Positions 44,736 through 56,599 of a stretch of 64,000 bases of DNA are shown piece by piece; position 1 is the first letter of the stretch; each line of letters opens with the position of its first letter. The translations under genes and the position numbers were made by a program. This DNA is from Euborellia annulipes (taxonomy: Eukaryota; Arthropoda; Insecta; Dermaptera; Anisolabididae), in the NCBI GenBank assembly GCA_023213315.1, contig JAKCPI010000953.1:168138-232137 (forward strand), written 5' to 3'. Under the pieces are notes generated by a model that had not been told where the DNA came from, searched no databases, and saw only the letters and a list, made by a program, of their open reading frames with translations.

Positions 44736-46737
44736 AAAATGCCACACCTCAATCTTTAAATTTAATTAAAATTTTTTAAAAGAATCTAAAATTTTATCAG
44801 GAATGAAAGTTAGAAGAAAAATCATGGCTGCATTTTTCTAAAACACTCTTAAAATCTAAAATTTTATATTTTATTAATATATGAAAATTTTTCAAATCTT
44901 TTTAAAACAATTTAATTCAGTTAATATATTCTTAAACAGATTGAGGTAGACTATCAAAGGCGGGTTATGCAGCTTGTTTATATTTATTTTTTTAACGATT
45001 TGAGAGGTATAATAGAAAGGCCAACTACTGGAATGTTATAGATTTAATTAAATTTCCAGGTTTATTTAGATTACATTTTTTTTTTTCTACGAGATCAAAT
45101 TTAAATCCAAAGAGGTCAATTGTGTGGTCTCCACCTCCCACATTTAATTGTGACTATGTCATTTCCAATAAGATCCACTCTTAATAGAATTGTTCAAATA
45201 AAATTGTTCGGAGTCATTCAGGCATGTTTCGAAAAAAATAGCTGTTGTAGGCATGTGTCGACCAATGGAAATTTTCACTCCATCCTATTAGTGATTAGCT
45301 CTATTTACGGATTAAAAAAACGCCATAATAAAACCATAAAACACAATCACTTCATTCAGGTGGGTGTAGGTCTGTCGATTGTGTGTGTGTGTGTTTTTCA
45401 AATCAAATCAATGATTGATCAGATCAGCGTAGGTCGAGACCACCAGCTATAGAGCAATGAGAACAAATACAACAAAAAAAAAAAAAAAAAATACAATTTT
45501 ATAGATGAAATAAATTCTTCGGCGACCGATTGTTTATTTTCCAATTGAATATTAATTGGAGAGAATAATTTGCATAGAAACTTAATTCATAGATCATCGA
45601 ACGTGCATTTGACAATTTTGTGCAAGAGTTGTAAATCGTGTGTGTGAATATAAGAGAACAATAGAGATGCTTTTAGAATTACATAATCACCCCTAACTGA
45701 CTTAGTTTTAACGCTTGACACGGGGCCTTGAGAATTTGAAATTAAGAGTGGCCTAGTAAACAGGAAGCGAGACCTCCGAAGAACTTTTAAGACCTCGAAA
45801 TGAAGAGGAGAACTTCCATTGTTTTAGAAGAAAAAAAAAAAAAAAAAAAAAAAACACTCTTGCTTTCTTCTTTCATCAGGTAGAAGAGCATAAATTTGTT
45901 AACATACTATCATTTTTATTTTCCTCAATAAATAAATAAGTATAGGACATATGAATGATTCATTGATCGATCTCTTTTATTACAAATCGGTATTTATTTA
46001 TATGTCATTTCTTTAATCAAATTGTGTAATTAATGAATAATTAATTGTTAGAGAAAGAGAAATTGTTAGAAGTTCAAAGAATCGTCCTCCATTAAAATTA
46101 ATGAATTCAAATAAGCCTGTGAATAATCAAAGTCAAAAATTCATATTTTCAAATTCATAAGTTGACACATTATCCGGAAGTTATAGCAATAGCTCTAAAT
46201 TAAATTTCGGAACGACAAAAATACGGTCTGAAACAAAGTTGTCATAAGTATTTTTGATAGGTACTGAGAGTATCTGGTATATTTGAACGAATAAAGAGGC
46301 TGTTGTTTTATTTTTGCTCAGTACAGGCATTTCCCAAAAGTACTTGATATAGGTCTAGTCAGTATTATAAAGCAAGTGATGAAAGTAGTACTTTAATACT
46401 TTTTCAAGTATCCACTAGTAAGGGGTTTTTCAGTAGTTTTTATGAAAATACTGAAAATTATCGTAGCAGTACTTTAAATTTAAAACAAAACATACATAAG
46501 TAATATGAAAGTGAGAAGTTATTGAATAAAGTAAATAGATTATAATTCTTGTTGTTAAGCCAGATAGCAGTAATAAGACCAAATTAATAATCTTAACAAG
46601 GATTTCAATTTACTTTAAATAAATTACTACTAATACTTGAAAGCATTGAGTACTTTTTTTCAACTACTTTTAGTATTCGATTTTTAGCAGCTTTGGTATG
46701 AAAATAGAAACAAGATTTTGACTTGGTTCCCAAATAA
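44736..46737. other. intron, one GC-elevated patch
   Basis: AT-rich apart from 45105-45440, which is moderately GC-elevated and holds a GT run (45379-45392). The 110-codon ORF at 45120-45452 has no recognised domain. An A-run lies at 45831-45854. Confidence 0.4.
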
Positions 46738-46739
46738 TA

Positions 46740-47415
46740 CGAGGGTCATCCGGAAAGTAGTACCCATTTGGGAATAAAAAGAAAAAAAATAGTAAATATT
46801 AGCAAATATTTATGTTTTAATGAAAAGAATAATAACTTTTACATAATCACCGTGGAAATTTAGACATTTGCCATAACATGGGAGAGTTTTTGTATTCCGG
46901 CTTCATATTCCTCCGCCGCCAGCGTATTAAGATACGATCGTACGTAGTCACAATTTCTTTCAGTTCATTACTTTTCAATTTCTCTCCGGCCAAAAAGTCA
47001 GGTCTTGGCTATAGGGTGGATGGTTGAAAGTTTCCCACTTTAATTGTTGCAAAATTCGTTGTGTTATCACAGCCGTATTAGGCCAATCAACCATCCACCC
47101 TATAGCCCAGATCTGGCTCGCTTCTGATTTTCATCTCTTTACTAAATGCAAAGACTTTTTGCCCGAAAAGAAATTGAAAAGCGGTGAAGAACTGTAAGAA
47201 GTTGTGACTACGTATCTTAATACGCTTGCGGCGGAGGAATATGAAGCCGGAATACAAAAACTTTCCCAGGACAAATGTTTAAATTTGCAAGGTGATTATG
47301 TAGAGTAGTAGTTTAATGTATCTTCTTTTCATTAAAACATAAATATTTGCTAATATTTACTAGTTTTTCCTTTTATTCCCAAACGAGTAGCCTACTTCTA
47401 TCCGGATGACCCACG
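46740..47415. mobile_element. palindromic mariner relic
   Basis: Termini CGAGGGTCATCCGGAAAGTA and TATCCGGATGACCCACG, flanked by TA on each side (46738-46739 and 47416-47417). The minus strand from 47079 encodes a mariner transposase C-terminal part (WETFNHPPYSQDL, matching the HPPYSPDLA box). The right arm, on the plus strand, encodes the same part again (NHPPYSPDLA, then after a one-base shift SDFHLFTKCKDFLPEKK). The 676-bp element is thus two 3' halves head to head; the N-terminal and first catalytic parts are missing. Confidence 0.85.
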
Positions 47416-47417
47416 TA

Positions 47418-48235
47418 AATACAACACTAATTGGTGGAAGAAAAATTGAAATTATCATTACAGAAAAAATAATTGTAGATTAAAAAAAAAAATAGGAGTT
47501 TTAAATTTTAGGTCAAAATCCAGCAAACAGTTGAAGCATATATGAGATTCTATTTCCATTCATTCATTTGATTTCGACATGATCTCTATGTTTGCCAACA
47601 GCCGGAAAAACTTGTAAATATTTGTTAACCCATGCGAATAGCAGACAACCCGACTCGAAATGTTTAACATTTAGTCAATGTCTTTTGAAACCCACCGAGA
47701 GAGCGAGAGCAGGAGAGAGAGAGATATATAACGTCTATTAGCCGCATGTTGTCCGTCAAACTGTCAGTGAGTGTTGCGTCCAAATTACTCGTCTATTTCT
47801 GTTTATTTAATCTCAATTTTGAACAGTTAAGGTCGCCATTTCAAGTATTAATACATAGTTAGATATCCTAAATACATTCACTATCTCTAGAATTTAGAGG
47901 TCGAGGGGGACTTCACCTTTGCTAACTAACACACTCAAACCTTGAATTAAATAGATATATAATCAAACATCAAATTAAAAGATACTTTTAGAACTTCTAT
48001 TATTTTAAATAAATTTGGAAGGAGTGGGAGAAAAAAGGGTTGGTCTAGGAAAATACCAAGTGGGCGCTGTAAAGGGAAAGGTGAAAATTAAATTAGTACA
48101 AGGAAAACAAAGAATGGCGGGTGATAGTGTCACCGAAAAGGACTAAGTAAAAGGACACACTTGCATTATTTTTTTACTGCTGAAATTTCATTATTATTAT
48201 AAAAGAAAATGGAAATAAGTATTTGCAATATTTTT
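47418..48235. promoter_or_regulatory. intron with GC-elevated patch
   Basis: 47560-47930 is mildly GC-elevated, with an AGAG-type run at 47697-47730 and no repeat-family match. Candidate regulatory DNA only by position and composition. Confidence 0.2.
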
Positions 48236-48362
48236 ACTTTCTCTTACCTAAATATGTTAATATATAGAGAGAAAGTATTGGATTCATGTCAAAAATTCCA
48301 TGTCGAGATTTTGGTAGATATACACGAAAACGCGCTTTGAGGTCCCCTGAATCCAAACAAGT
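48236..48362 (-). mobile_element. R1 3' end fragment
   Basis: TACTTTCTCTTACC through GAATCCAAACAAGTGGTTTT is the reversed R1 end. It stops where the Penelope-like pair begins. Confidence 0.65.
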
Positions 48363-48397
48363 GGTTTTAGCGACGCTTTGTGATTGTATCTGAATAT

Positions 48398-48592
48398 GTA
48401 CCTGGCGTTCGGCCTGAATTTATTTGGCCATCTTCAGTTATTATACCCATCAACTCGTCAATAATAAAACTTATTATTGACGAGTCCTGGTTTGATCACA
48501 TGTCCATTTGCATTATGTGTATAATTCCCAATAACTGAAGATGGCCAAATAAATTCAGGCCGAAACGTCTTATTCTGGGAGTTTTATTGGAC
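48398..48592. mobile_element. Penelope-like inverted pair with hammerhead-like motif
   Basis: Two opposed copies of the same string, minus at 48404-48440 and plus at 48525-48570, around an internal hairpin (ACTCGTCAATAATA / TATTATTGACGAGT, 48455-48488). The plus copy reads CCAATAACTGAAGATGGCC, a loop, GGCCGAAACGTC. CCAATAA (48528-48534) pairs with TTATTGG (48584-48590) as stem I and GGCC/GGCC forms stem II. A very short stem III (AC/GT) would leave GTT before stem I. One extra T lies between CTGAAGA and stem II. Confidence 0.55.
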
Positions 48593-50045
48593 CTAGATAA
48601 TCCCAATTTGGCTGATATCTCCAATTCTCAATTATAATTACGGAAACAATGTCAAAAAATTAGATTAAAGAGAGTAAATATCCGTAAAAGTCAACAATTC
48701 ATGTATTAAATTATTTAAAATCCAAATAAATTTGATAGTACTAAGTCCTGATGATGAATATTATTTATACTCGATAAGTTGTCTATAATAATTATTATAT
48801 TAATATATAATAATTAATATTTTTTCTATAATAATTAATATTTTTTGTAGGCTTCATTATTTCAATTTTTAATGAATCTCACAAAACTAATTTCCACCTT
48901 TCTCTTTAGAGAAGTCTTAAGTATACTCGACAATCATCATTTTTAACACCTATTTAATTATCCTAATTACATCTCCTATAACTATATAATTATAATAATT
49001 TCCAGGCCTTCTTATTTAATTTAAAAAACGAATATTTATTTTAATAAAAAAAAAAAAAAATTTCCTAATCTTCTAAAATTGAATTTCTTAACTCGAGCAA
49101 TCTGATGATTTTAATATAGAAGAAGATGATGTTCATTTGAAGGTTTACCACTTGAAAAACGGCTTTTCAAACGAGGATCATATATCCCTCTAGGAAATAA
49201 ACCGTGTGATCGCGATCACCCATTTGGAGGCTAATCACAGGCCGAGAGTGAGCAACTCAACAAGAAATGTCGCAATTTCGATATTTTGGTATGATTTCGA
49301 TGAAAGAAAGATGAGCAACTCTTATTCCCAGGCTATTTCGAGCTGATGAGTCATTTGACATTTATATATAAATATATAGATATGGATTATAATATTAAGT
49401 AAACAAATTTCGGTCAAATCGAAATATTAAGGTGTTGGATGAATCAAGGTACAAAAAACCCACGCACTATTCTCAAACTTAATTCGCCCGACTGTCGAGA
49501 GCAATTAGCATTGTCTAACTGAAACAATGTCCAATAAATATTGTGGTGAGGACAGTTGCTATTTGTGAGTCTTTATGGTCCGATGATGGGCGCTAGTTCT
49601 GATTGATGCGGTCTCGGGACATCAATAAATAAATTTCTTGGAAATTTCCAGTCATCCCTTTTGATCTTGAATAGCATAAGACACGTCTTACAATTATACA
49701 TTTCTTTCTTAGAACAATACTAAGATAACAAGGAAAAAATTCAGCTTAGTACGAAATTAATTAATGTGTCTAATTTTCATTATAGAGTTGCAGTTTATAA
49801 ATGAATAATTAGAGTGTTTATAATATTATAAATTTAAATAAACCTATGACCTGGCAACAGAGAAGATCGTTATTGTTAAACAATGCCAAAGTATGGCTGA
49901 ATCTAGAATTGGTGGCCCTTAAAAACAAGCGTGCGGAACGTTCCCCAGGAGCTATTAATAATAAATATATTTTGAAAAAGTATAACCATAAATGGATTAA
50001 GAATCCGCAAAGGGGATTAAAAAAAAAATTTATAGACCTTTTGTT
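48593..50045. promoter_or_regulatory. intron with GC-elevated patch
   Basis: 49140-49690 is GC-elevated relative to its flanks and includes CGTGTGATCGCGATCACCC, a near-perfect palindrome around TGATCGCGATCA (49207-49218). No coding segment; regulatory role is inference. Confidence 0.25.
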
Positions 50046-50047
50046 TA

Positions 50048-50505
50048 CTTTCTCTTACCTATATATGAATATATAGAGAGAAAATATTGGAAGAATTGGA
50101 GGTCGGCCAGAGTTCTAGTTCTAGTACTTTACTGATGTACTTTTTCAGTTTGTTTTTCCGATTTTCTCAAAATCCGCTCAAACGATTTTGATTAAAATTC
50201 ATGAATCAATCATTTTTTAGATTCTCTTTAAAATGTAAGTTATATTCTCATTTTGCCCTTGAAATTTTTTGAAGCACACTTTACTCGTGTACTTCATAAG
50301 AAAGATAGGAGAAAAGGTTGCCATGGAAACAAAATATATATTTTCCCATGTTTATAAATTTTATTACATCTTGAATTTTAATACATCTATATCGGTGGAT
50401 ACTAAATATATGCCGACACAAAAAATCTGGTGTGACAAACCAAGAGCACAACTTTCTCTTACTGAGGGTAAGATAAAATTGTATGCTGTGTGAGCACACC
50501 CCAGA
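50048..50505 (-). mobile_element. R1 repeat, internally deleted
   Basis: Reversed R1: TACTTTCTCTTACC at the left, a deletion of the microsatellite part, then CTAGTACTTTACTGATGTAC and on to ACACCCCAGATTTTT at the right. Carries a 74-codon plus-strand ORF (50269-50493) related to those in other copies. Confidence 0.7.
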
Positions 50506-51904
50506 TTTTTTAATTTTATATTGTTTTTATTAATAGAATTCGTTTCGCTTGTCTAAACTTAAAGATGAAATTTTATATATCTTCAAATTTTTTTCTAATA
50601 TCTCATCCCAAAAGTTTTCTGATTGCTTCAACGTAGTGGTTCTTTGAAATCATATAGTAATATGATAATAAATCATATTACTAGCTTGCCTAGTTTCAAA
50701 TTTAAAATACTAAATTTTTTTTTATTTTATTGGCCTGGACTACCATCTAGAAAAGTTCTAAATTATTTATCTCTTGCGTTTTTTACCTTGAATATTATTT
50801 TAATATTAATAGTATAGGGTGAATATAATTAGTACAATAATTTTTATAAATTTTTTTGGAAAAATGGATTGTCCTATACGAAAAATAAAAGGACTGCGAA
50901 TTAATATCATACTTTGGAGAATGTTCTGATAAAATAATACTCGTACAATGAAACAAAACGTACCAACAAATAACGTCACTTAATCTATAGCTCTTAACAG
51001 GAGGCAATGTAGAAAGATAAAAAAATAACGGCTTCACTTGACCATGTATTAGTAAATGTCCATTTCAATGAATATAGAGGACTTTGAAAATATCTTTTAG
51101 TAGAAGCTAAATAACAAAGTTATAGAAATTTTTAAAAACCCCGGAAACAGGATGTAGAAGTACAAAAGATGGTCTGAAGAGCTAGTAATAAAAAAAAATA
51201 ATTTAAGAAAAACAAAATCTCAGGCTTGCAAAATAAGTCCAGACGGTCTTGGAGATTTGAAGATAGAGGAATTAGAAAATATTTAATTTGGTTGTTTTTT
51301 TTTTTTACATAATTTTTTGAGTATAATATATGAATCCATCAGTCTATGTTCGCAAGGAAATGTGCGTGTGTAAGTGAAGCAGCTTTCGGTTTCTTTTACT
51401 TTTAAGTAAATCTGACGAGAGGTCACCGGTTGTGACCTATGAATAAATAACCCGGGAAATTTATGAAGCCGACTGACCACATAAAGATCTGCTAGAGAGA
51501 GAGAGAGAGAGAGAAAGAGAGTGAGGCAAGAGTTGAGGGTTGCATAAGGGTTAGTTAGAGCTGCCCCTGCAGCATCGGCTACCGGTTGACAAATTAATTG
51601 AATAATCAATATTTTTTTTTTTTTTTTTTTTAATCGCCAGAGCAGAAAATGAGAAATGACTTTTGAACAGAGGCATTTGTTTGCTTTATTTTCCTTCACA
51701 GCATGAGGTCGACGTTCAATTAGAGATAGATCAATTTGCTCTAACAACCAGCCAAACTTTTTTTTTTTTCTATTATTAATTCTTTTATTATTTATTTAGT
51801 CTTAATCTTTTTCTCGATATCATTTATTATTTTTTAAACAAACAAAACAAAGTGTTTCAAATTAGATTACCTAATTAAAATACTTAAATAAATAATAATT
51901 CAAA
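50506..51904. other. intron with a GC-elevated patch
   Basis: 51340-51760 is GC-elevated, with a GA-run (51493-51516) and a T-run. The 154-codon minus-strand ORF across it (51283-51747) includes translated simple repeats and no domain, so it is not called as a gene. Confidence 0.35.
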
Positions 51905-52056
51905 AAAGTGGTGTGACAAGCACAGAACACAACTTTCTCTATCTTCTAGATTTGGGTAATCGAAAGTTGTGTTGTGCTTGTCACACCAGATTTTTTGAGT
52001 CGACGTTTATTTAGTTTCCACCGATATACATGTATTAGAATTCAACATGTAAAATT

Positions 52057-52234
52057 GCCCTCGGGCCTTGGAGTAGGGATTAGCGTGCTGGACTTTTATA
52101 CCAAGAGTTCGCATCCCTAGGCGACAAAATTTATTTGAAATTGAATTTGCTTATCAAATCAATTTAACTAAGTAGGGACGGAGTCTAAATAGCCTTCGAT
52201 GCCGAAATATACCTGTAATTGAATTCAAAAAAAG
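52057..52234 (+). mobile_element. tRNA-derived SINE copy (nested)
   Basis: GCCCTCGGGCCTTGGAGTAG head, decayed A box (GGGATTAGCGTG), B-box remnant AGAGTTCGCATCCC, and tail GATGCCGAAATATACCT. Confidence 0.65.
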
Positions 52235-52238
52235 ATGT

Positions 52239-52440
52239 GCCCTCGGGCTTGGTGCAGGAATTAGCGTGCTGGCCTTCTAAACCAAGGTTCGGGGGCAGTC
52301 CGATAATTTTATTTAAGCCATTTGGATACCAAATTGTATTATAATTAAATTTAATGAGTCTCGTTAATGTCTTATATGACCTGAGTTGCCGAGAAGACTG
52401 TGTGTATGTGAGTGTGAATGAGAAAAGTGTTTGTTTTTTT
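52239..52440 (+). mobile_element. SINE copy, left half of a head-to-tail mirror
   Basis: GCCCTCGGGCTTGGTGCAGG head and GACCTGAGTTGCCGAGAAG tail, then GTGTGTATGTGAGTGTGAAT. Its tail faces that of the reversed copy at 52449. Confidence 0.7.
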
Positions 52441-52448
52441 TCGTTACA

Positions 52449-52640
52449 AAAAACACTCACACTTTTTTCTCATTCACACTCACACACACACAGTCTTTTC
52501 GGCAACTCAGGCCATTTAAGACTTTTGACGATAACAGTTATTTGATTTGGTATCCAAATGGCTTAAATAAAATCATCGGACTGTCTGAGATCCGAACCCG
52601 AGACCCTTGGTATAGAAGGCCAGCACGCTAACTCCTACAA
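52449..52640 (-). mobile_element. SINE copy, reversed half of the mirror
   Basis: Starts with the reversed tail (ACACTCACACTTTTTTCTCA, then CAGTCTTTTCGGCAACTCAG) and ends with the reversed head (GATCCGAACCCGAGACCC, AGGCCAGCACGCTAACTCC). It is the inverted mate of 52239-52440 around a T/A-rich pivot. Confidence 0.75.
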
Positions 52641-53263
52641 CATGTGTTTAAAAAAATCAACCATCATGGCAACCATTACTCTTATCTTTCCTATGAAGTA
52701 CAGGATTAGAGTGGTCTTTGATATATACATATTTATTTCAACTGCATATAAATAAACAATTGTGTCTATATATAATTGCTATATGACCACACTATTGTGA
52801 ATTTTGATTTATATTTTTGAATGTTTGAAAATAAACATACTTTCTTGTTCACGAACTTAATATACAACAGCCTTCAAAAGATTTCAAAGACAAAATGAGA
52901 ATATACATTTTAAAGAGCATTATTGAATTTTAATCAAAATCGTTAGAACGAATTTTGAGAAAAAAAAAAAAAACAAAAACAAAAAACCGAAAAATTACTT
53001 TTGTCGATTTTGTTCAAAAGCTACGTGTCACGTTCCATGGGTGGACCTAACTTAAATATTAAATTTCAACCTCCTAGCTCTTTTCGTTCTTGAGATATTT
53101 TCTTCACAGACACACAGACAGACCACGTTGCGAAAACCACTTTTTTTGATTCAGGGGACCTCAAAACGTGTATATCCATCAAAATCTCGACATAGAATTT
53201 TTGACATGAATCCAATACTTTCTCTCTCTATATGAAATACATATACATACATAAGAGAAAGTA

Positions 53264-53990
53264 ATAAAAAAAAGATTAGGATTGCGAGAGAGATTTTATC
53301 ACCAGAAAATATTCAAATGAGAATTGAATTTAAAATAATTATTTATAAATAAAAGTGATAAAGTTGTTCAAGCTCTAATAAACAGAGAAAATGTGACTCA
53401 TCTTTTATCAAGGACTCTACTCTTCAACGCTTTTGAATACAAAATTACAAAAAAAAAAGAGTAGGAAGAAGAATAATAAGAGTTAATAAAAAATTACTGT
53501 TCACCGCCACCCGTATGTATTAAAAATGATTGAATCGCGTAATGTAATTCTCTTTTAGCAAGTTACGAGACTTGCCACTACATAAATAGCTTGGAGCTTA
53601 GGTTTATGGACGACTTAAGACCTAAAACTACACGCATAAAATGCATTGTAACACTAATAATGTTATAAAGGTAGCAGCCCACGCAAAGGAGTGCCAAAGG
53701 CCCTGAACAAGCTACGATTGAGCTGTAAACAACTACCTGATTGATAGCATCGAAATCAAGTTAGACTTCCAGGAAAGAATCTAGAGACGTGAAGAATGTC
53801 AATTTTTGAATTAAGTCACGAGCCGGAGAAAAATTAATATTTTGTATGAATAAATATACATGCAATATTAGTGAAATTATATTTTATTGCTCAGAGCGAA
53901 AAGCGAATCATTTATTTATTAATTCAATAATAGTCGAAGTCTTTTGAAGCAGAAATGTCTTTTATAAGTGTTTTGTAGGAATAGCCAGAG
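53264..53990. other. intron, no element recognised
   Basis: AT-rich to mixed sequence; no family or exon recognised. Confidence 0.45.
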
Positions 53991-53994
53991 TATG

Positions 53995-55050
53995 TATTAA
54001 TTAAAATTAATTGATTTGAAGGTTTACTCTCCTTTTGCAAGTGTTCGAGCACGTTTAATAAAATTATTGTCGGAAATTTTTATTTTTTCATTTTTTTTAC
54101 AGTATCTTATAGGCCTAATTTTATTAACTTTGCCCATCAATAACTAGGGGTAGAGGCCAAGAAATGAAAAGCTTTTGGTAAACATTGGACCAATATTTTT
54201 TTCTTACATAAACCATAATTTTTTTTATATATTGAGAAACTAGACATTCTCACGAGTAAAATGATATATAATATGTAAAACATCGGAACATTAGGGAGGG
54301 GGGAAGGGGATGGCAATATTTTTTTTCTTGAATAGTGGGTAGGCAAAGTTGTGCGCTCAGCTTAGTCCGACCCTTTATTTTTATTTTATATTAGTGAACA
54401 ATTAACTTCAATCAATTCTAATATAATTATAAAATTGATCTCGTGTAATATATGGAATATAACTGAATATTTGTTCTCAGGTCGGAAATTTTTATGTGGG
54501 TAATGACAGTTTGCAAAGTTCCATCTATTGCAATAGTATTGAGACTAAAGCCTGGTAGTTAGGCAGCCCAAATGGCACTCGTACACTAAAGCTTTCTTGT
54601 CTGTGTGAGAAATAATCGTTGGGCCTTTTTCAAAGTAGCCAATAGGCCAAACGACCTTTTTTTTGTTAAAAAAAGAAGCTTTAGTGTGCGTGTGCCATTT
54701 GGGCTGCCTAACTACCGGGCTTTAGTCTCAATACTATTCCAATAGATGGAACTTTGCAAACAGACGTCACCCAAATAAAAATTTCCGAACTGATAACAAA
54801 TTCAGTTATATTTCTCAATATACATTAGGATCAATTTTATAATTATATTAGAATTGATTGAGGTTAAGCGTTTGTTAATATAAAAATAAAAAAATATATA
54901 GGCCTATATAAGATAAAAAATAATTTTTTTTTTTATTGGAAAATAAAAAAAATAAAAATTTCCGACAGTAATTATATTAAATTATTGTATAACCTGCTCG
55001 AACACCTGCCAAAAAAAATTAAACCTTTAAATCATTTAATTTTAATTTTT
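53995..55050. repeat. 1-kb palindrome with an insertion in one arm
   Basis: Left arm about 54000-54600, right arm about 54665-55040 in reverse; shared words include GGCAGCCCAAATGGCAC, GATGGAACTTTGCAAA, GATTGA(A/G)GTTAA and GTGTTCGAGCA. The left arm is longer because 54125-54370 has no mirror; that piece begins TTAACTTTGCCCATC and ends GGGTAGGCAAAGTTGTG, so it is probably a separate TIR element. Confidence 0.65.
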
Positions 55051-55079
55051 ATACATGGTTGGTAATTTTCACTTTATTT

Positions 55080-55232
55080 GTAAATTAAAAACTAAAAACA
55101 CAAGGTTATATGTTTCCATATAGTATTTCGACACTTGGTCGAGTGATTAAAAATATTGCTATCACTTCTGAAGATACACCAAATGTCGAAATACGTATAT
55201 CACTTTGTGCTTTTTAGTTTTAATTTACCTTT
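55080..55232. mobile_element. Penelope-like inverted pair
   Basis: Arms 55083-55141 and 55171-55231 share AAACTAAAAA(G)CACAA and GTATTTCGACA(T/C)TTGG in opposed orientation. The plus strand at 55168-55194 reads CTGAAGATACACCAAATGTC followed by GAAATAC: a core box, an ACA/TGT stem and GAAA. Partly decayed. Confidence 0.45.
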
Positions 55233-56120
55233 CATTTTTCATTAAATTAATTTGATTCGCCTAATTTTGTTTAAAAAAAAAAAAAATTTCTAGTTGATTT
55301 AATTCATTGTTTGTTAACCCTTTCTTTAATTTGCGTAAGAAGTCACCTTACAAGTTAATTTTTGTGTCTGATAATATACATAGTATACTAAACAGGTATA
55401 TTACTATAATCAACTCATTTGTCAGTTGTTCTCCATATAGTATCAACATCTTAGTAATCTAAAAATGGACTTGGAAAGAAAAACATCGTGACTTAATTTA
55501 AATATGAACGGTGTAAAATCTAAAGTCGCCTTTTACTACTATTAATAACCATAATAGATTTAAGAGAAAAACTCTATGTAGTTTGGCACACATTTAAATG
55601 AAAACATTTTCATATTGATTAAGATAATAACGATATGTTTGCTATTTATAATAATAATCTACTTTCGTAAAATAATAAATTAACATTTACAATTGAAACA
55701 TCATATTCTATGATTAAATTTTTTGGAAGTTTCGAAAATTTATGGAGTGATGGATTTTTCGATCGATTGCTTCAGAGCACGTATATTAAACTCCATAGAA
55801 ATTAATTTCGGAGTATGCATGGTCTGTTTATGATTATCTTCTGAATAATTTATAGACAAAATCCATTAGTCCGTTAGTTATTTGAGTTGCCTATCTTCAA
55901 GCAACTAAAAAATCAAATTTACCCAACTATTAAATGTGAACTAGCAATCGATGGCTCTAGTTGAAAAATTATGATATAAGAAGCAAATTAAAAATTAAAA
56001 ACACAAGGTAATATGGTCCAAAATATCATTTATTAATATCATCTAAATACAAATTATATTTCAAGTGTTTATACCAATAAATCATACTATTTATTGAAAC
56101 ATATCACCTTTTAATTTTTA
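55233..56120. other. AT-rich intron, no element recognised
   Basis: Includes an inverted pair of ACACAAGGTAATATG/CATATCACCTT words at 55999-56108, possibly another terminal pair remnant. No exon. Confidence 0.4.
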
Positions 56121-56124
56121 ATTA

Positions 56125-56275
56125 ACCTGTGAGTGACTCAGAGATAAAATATTAGTTTATGATGCTAGAGGTCGAGGGTTCGCATCCCGTCCCAGGAGAA
56201 ATTATTAATTCCAATTGATTTGGCTAACAATCTAAATGACTTCAGATGTCTAAAAAGCTTTCGGGATGAAAATAA
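56125..56275 (+). mobile_element. tRNA-derived SINE copy
   Basis: A-box-like GAGTGACTCAGAG, B box CGAGGGTTCGCATCCCG, family body with CCAATTGATTTGGCTAACAA and the GATGTCTAAAAAGCTTT tail. A detached tail of the other subtype (GGCCTGACTTGCCGAGAAG) follows at 56430-56492. Confidence 0.65.
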
Positions 56276-56599
56276 TTTTCCTGTAATGCCTAGAAGGTCC
56301 TCTTTAAGCATAAAAAATTTCATTTCAAAATTCCAACGGGAAGTTACCTAAATAGAGCATGACAGACAGACGGACAGACAGACAGACAGACGGATATTAG
56401 CGAATTATATATATAGATAATGAGCATCGAAAGTCTTATATGGCCTGACTTGCCGAGAAGATTGTGTGTGAATGGGAAAAAAGGTGTGAGGGTTTTTTTT
56501 ATTTAAAACTGAATGTAGTCTATTTCTAATTGTAACAATAGAAAAATTTGTTCCTTCAAAGTCTAAAGAAGTTTAGAAGATTCTGGGACGGAGGTTTTC

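Larger units (their letters stand above)
51905..53263 (+). mobile_element. R1 repeat split by nested SINEs
   Basis: The 5' part 51905-52056 has a fine hairpin: GTGGTGTGACAAGCACAGAA with its mirror GTGCTTGTCACACCAGA. The body resumes at about 52665 (CATGGCAACCATTACTCTTA) and runs to the 3' end near 53263. The 600-bp interruption consists of three SINE copies. Confidence 0.7.

Noticed and set aside
45120..45452. 110-codon ORF
   Set aside because: Includes a translated GT run and no domain; no splice or start context supports it.
45510..45535. TTCTTCGG string considered as start of the second-finger exon
   Set aside because: No acceptor precedes it and the following codons do not continue the expected second zinc finger.
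51283..51747. 154-codon minus-strand ORF
   Set aside because: It includes translated GA/TC and poly-T runs, has no recognised domain, and lies in a GC-elevated intronic patch.
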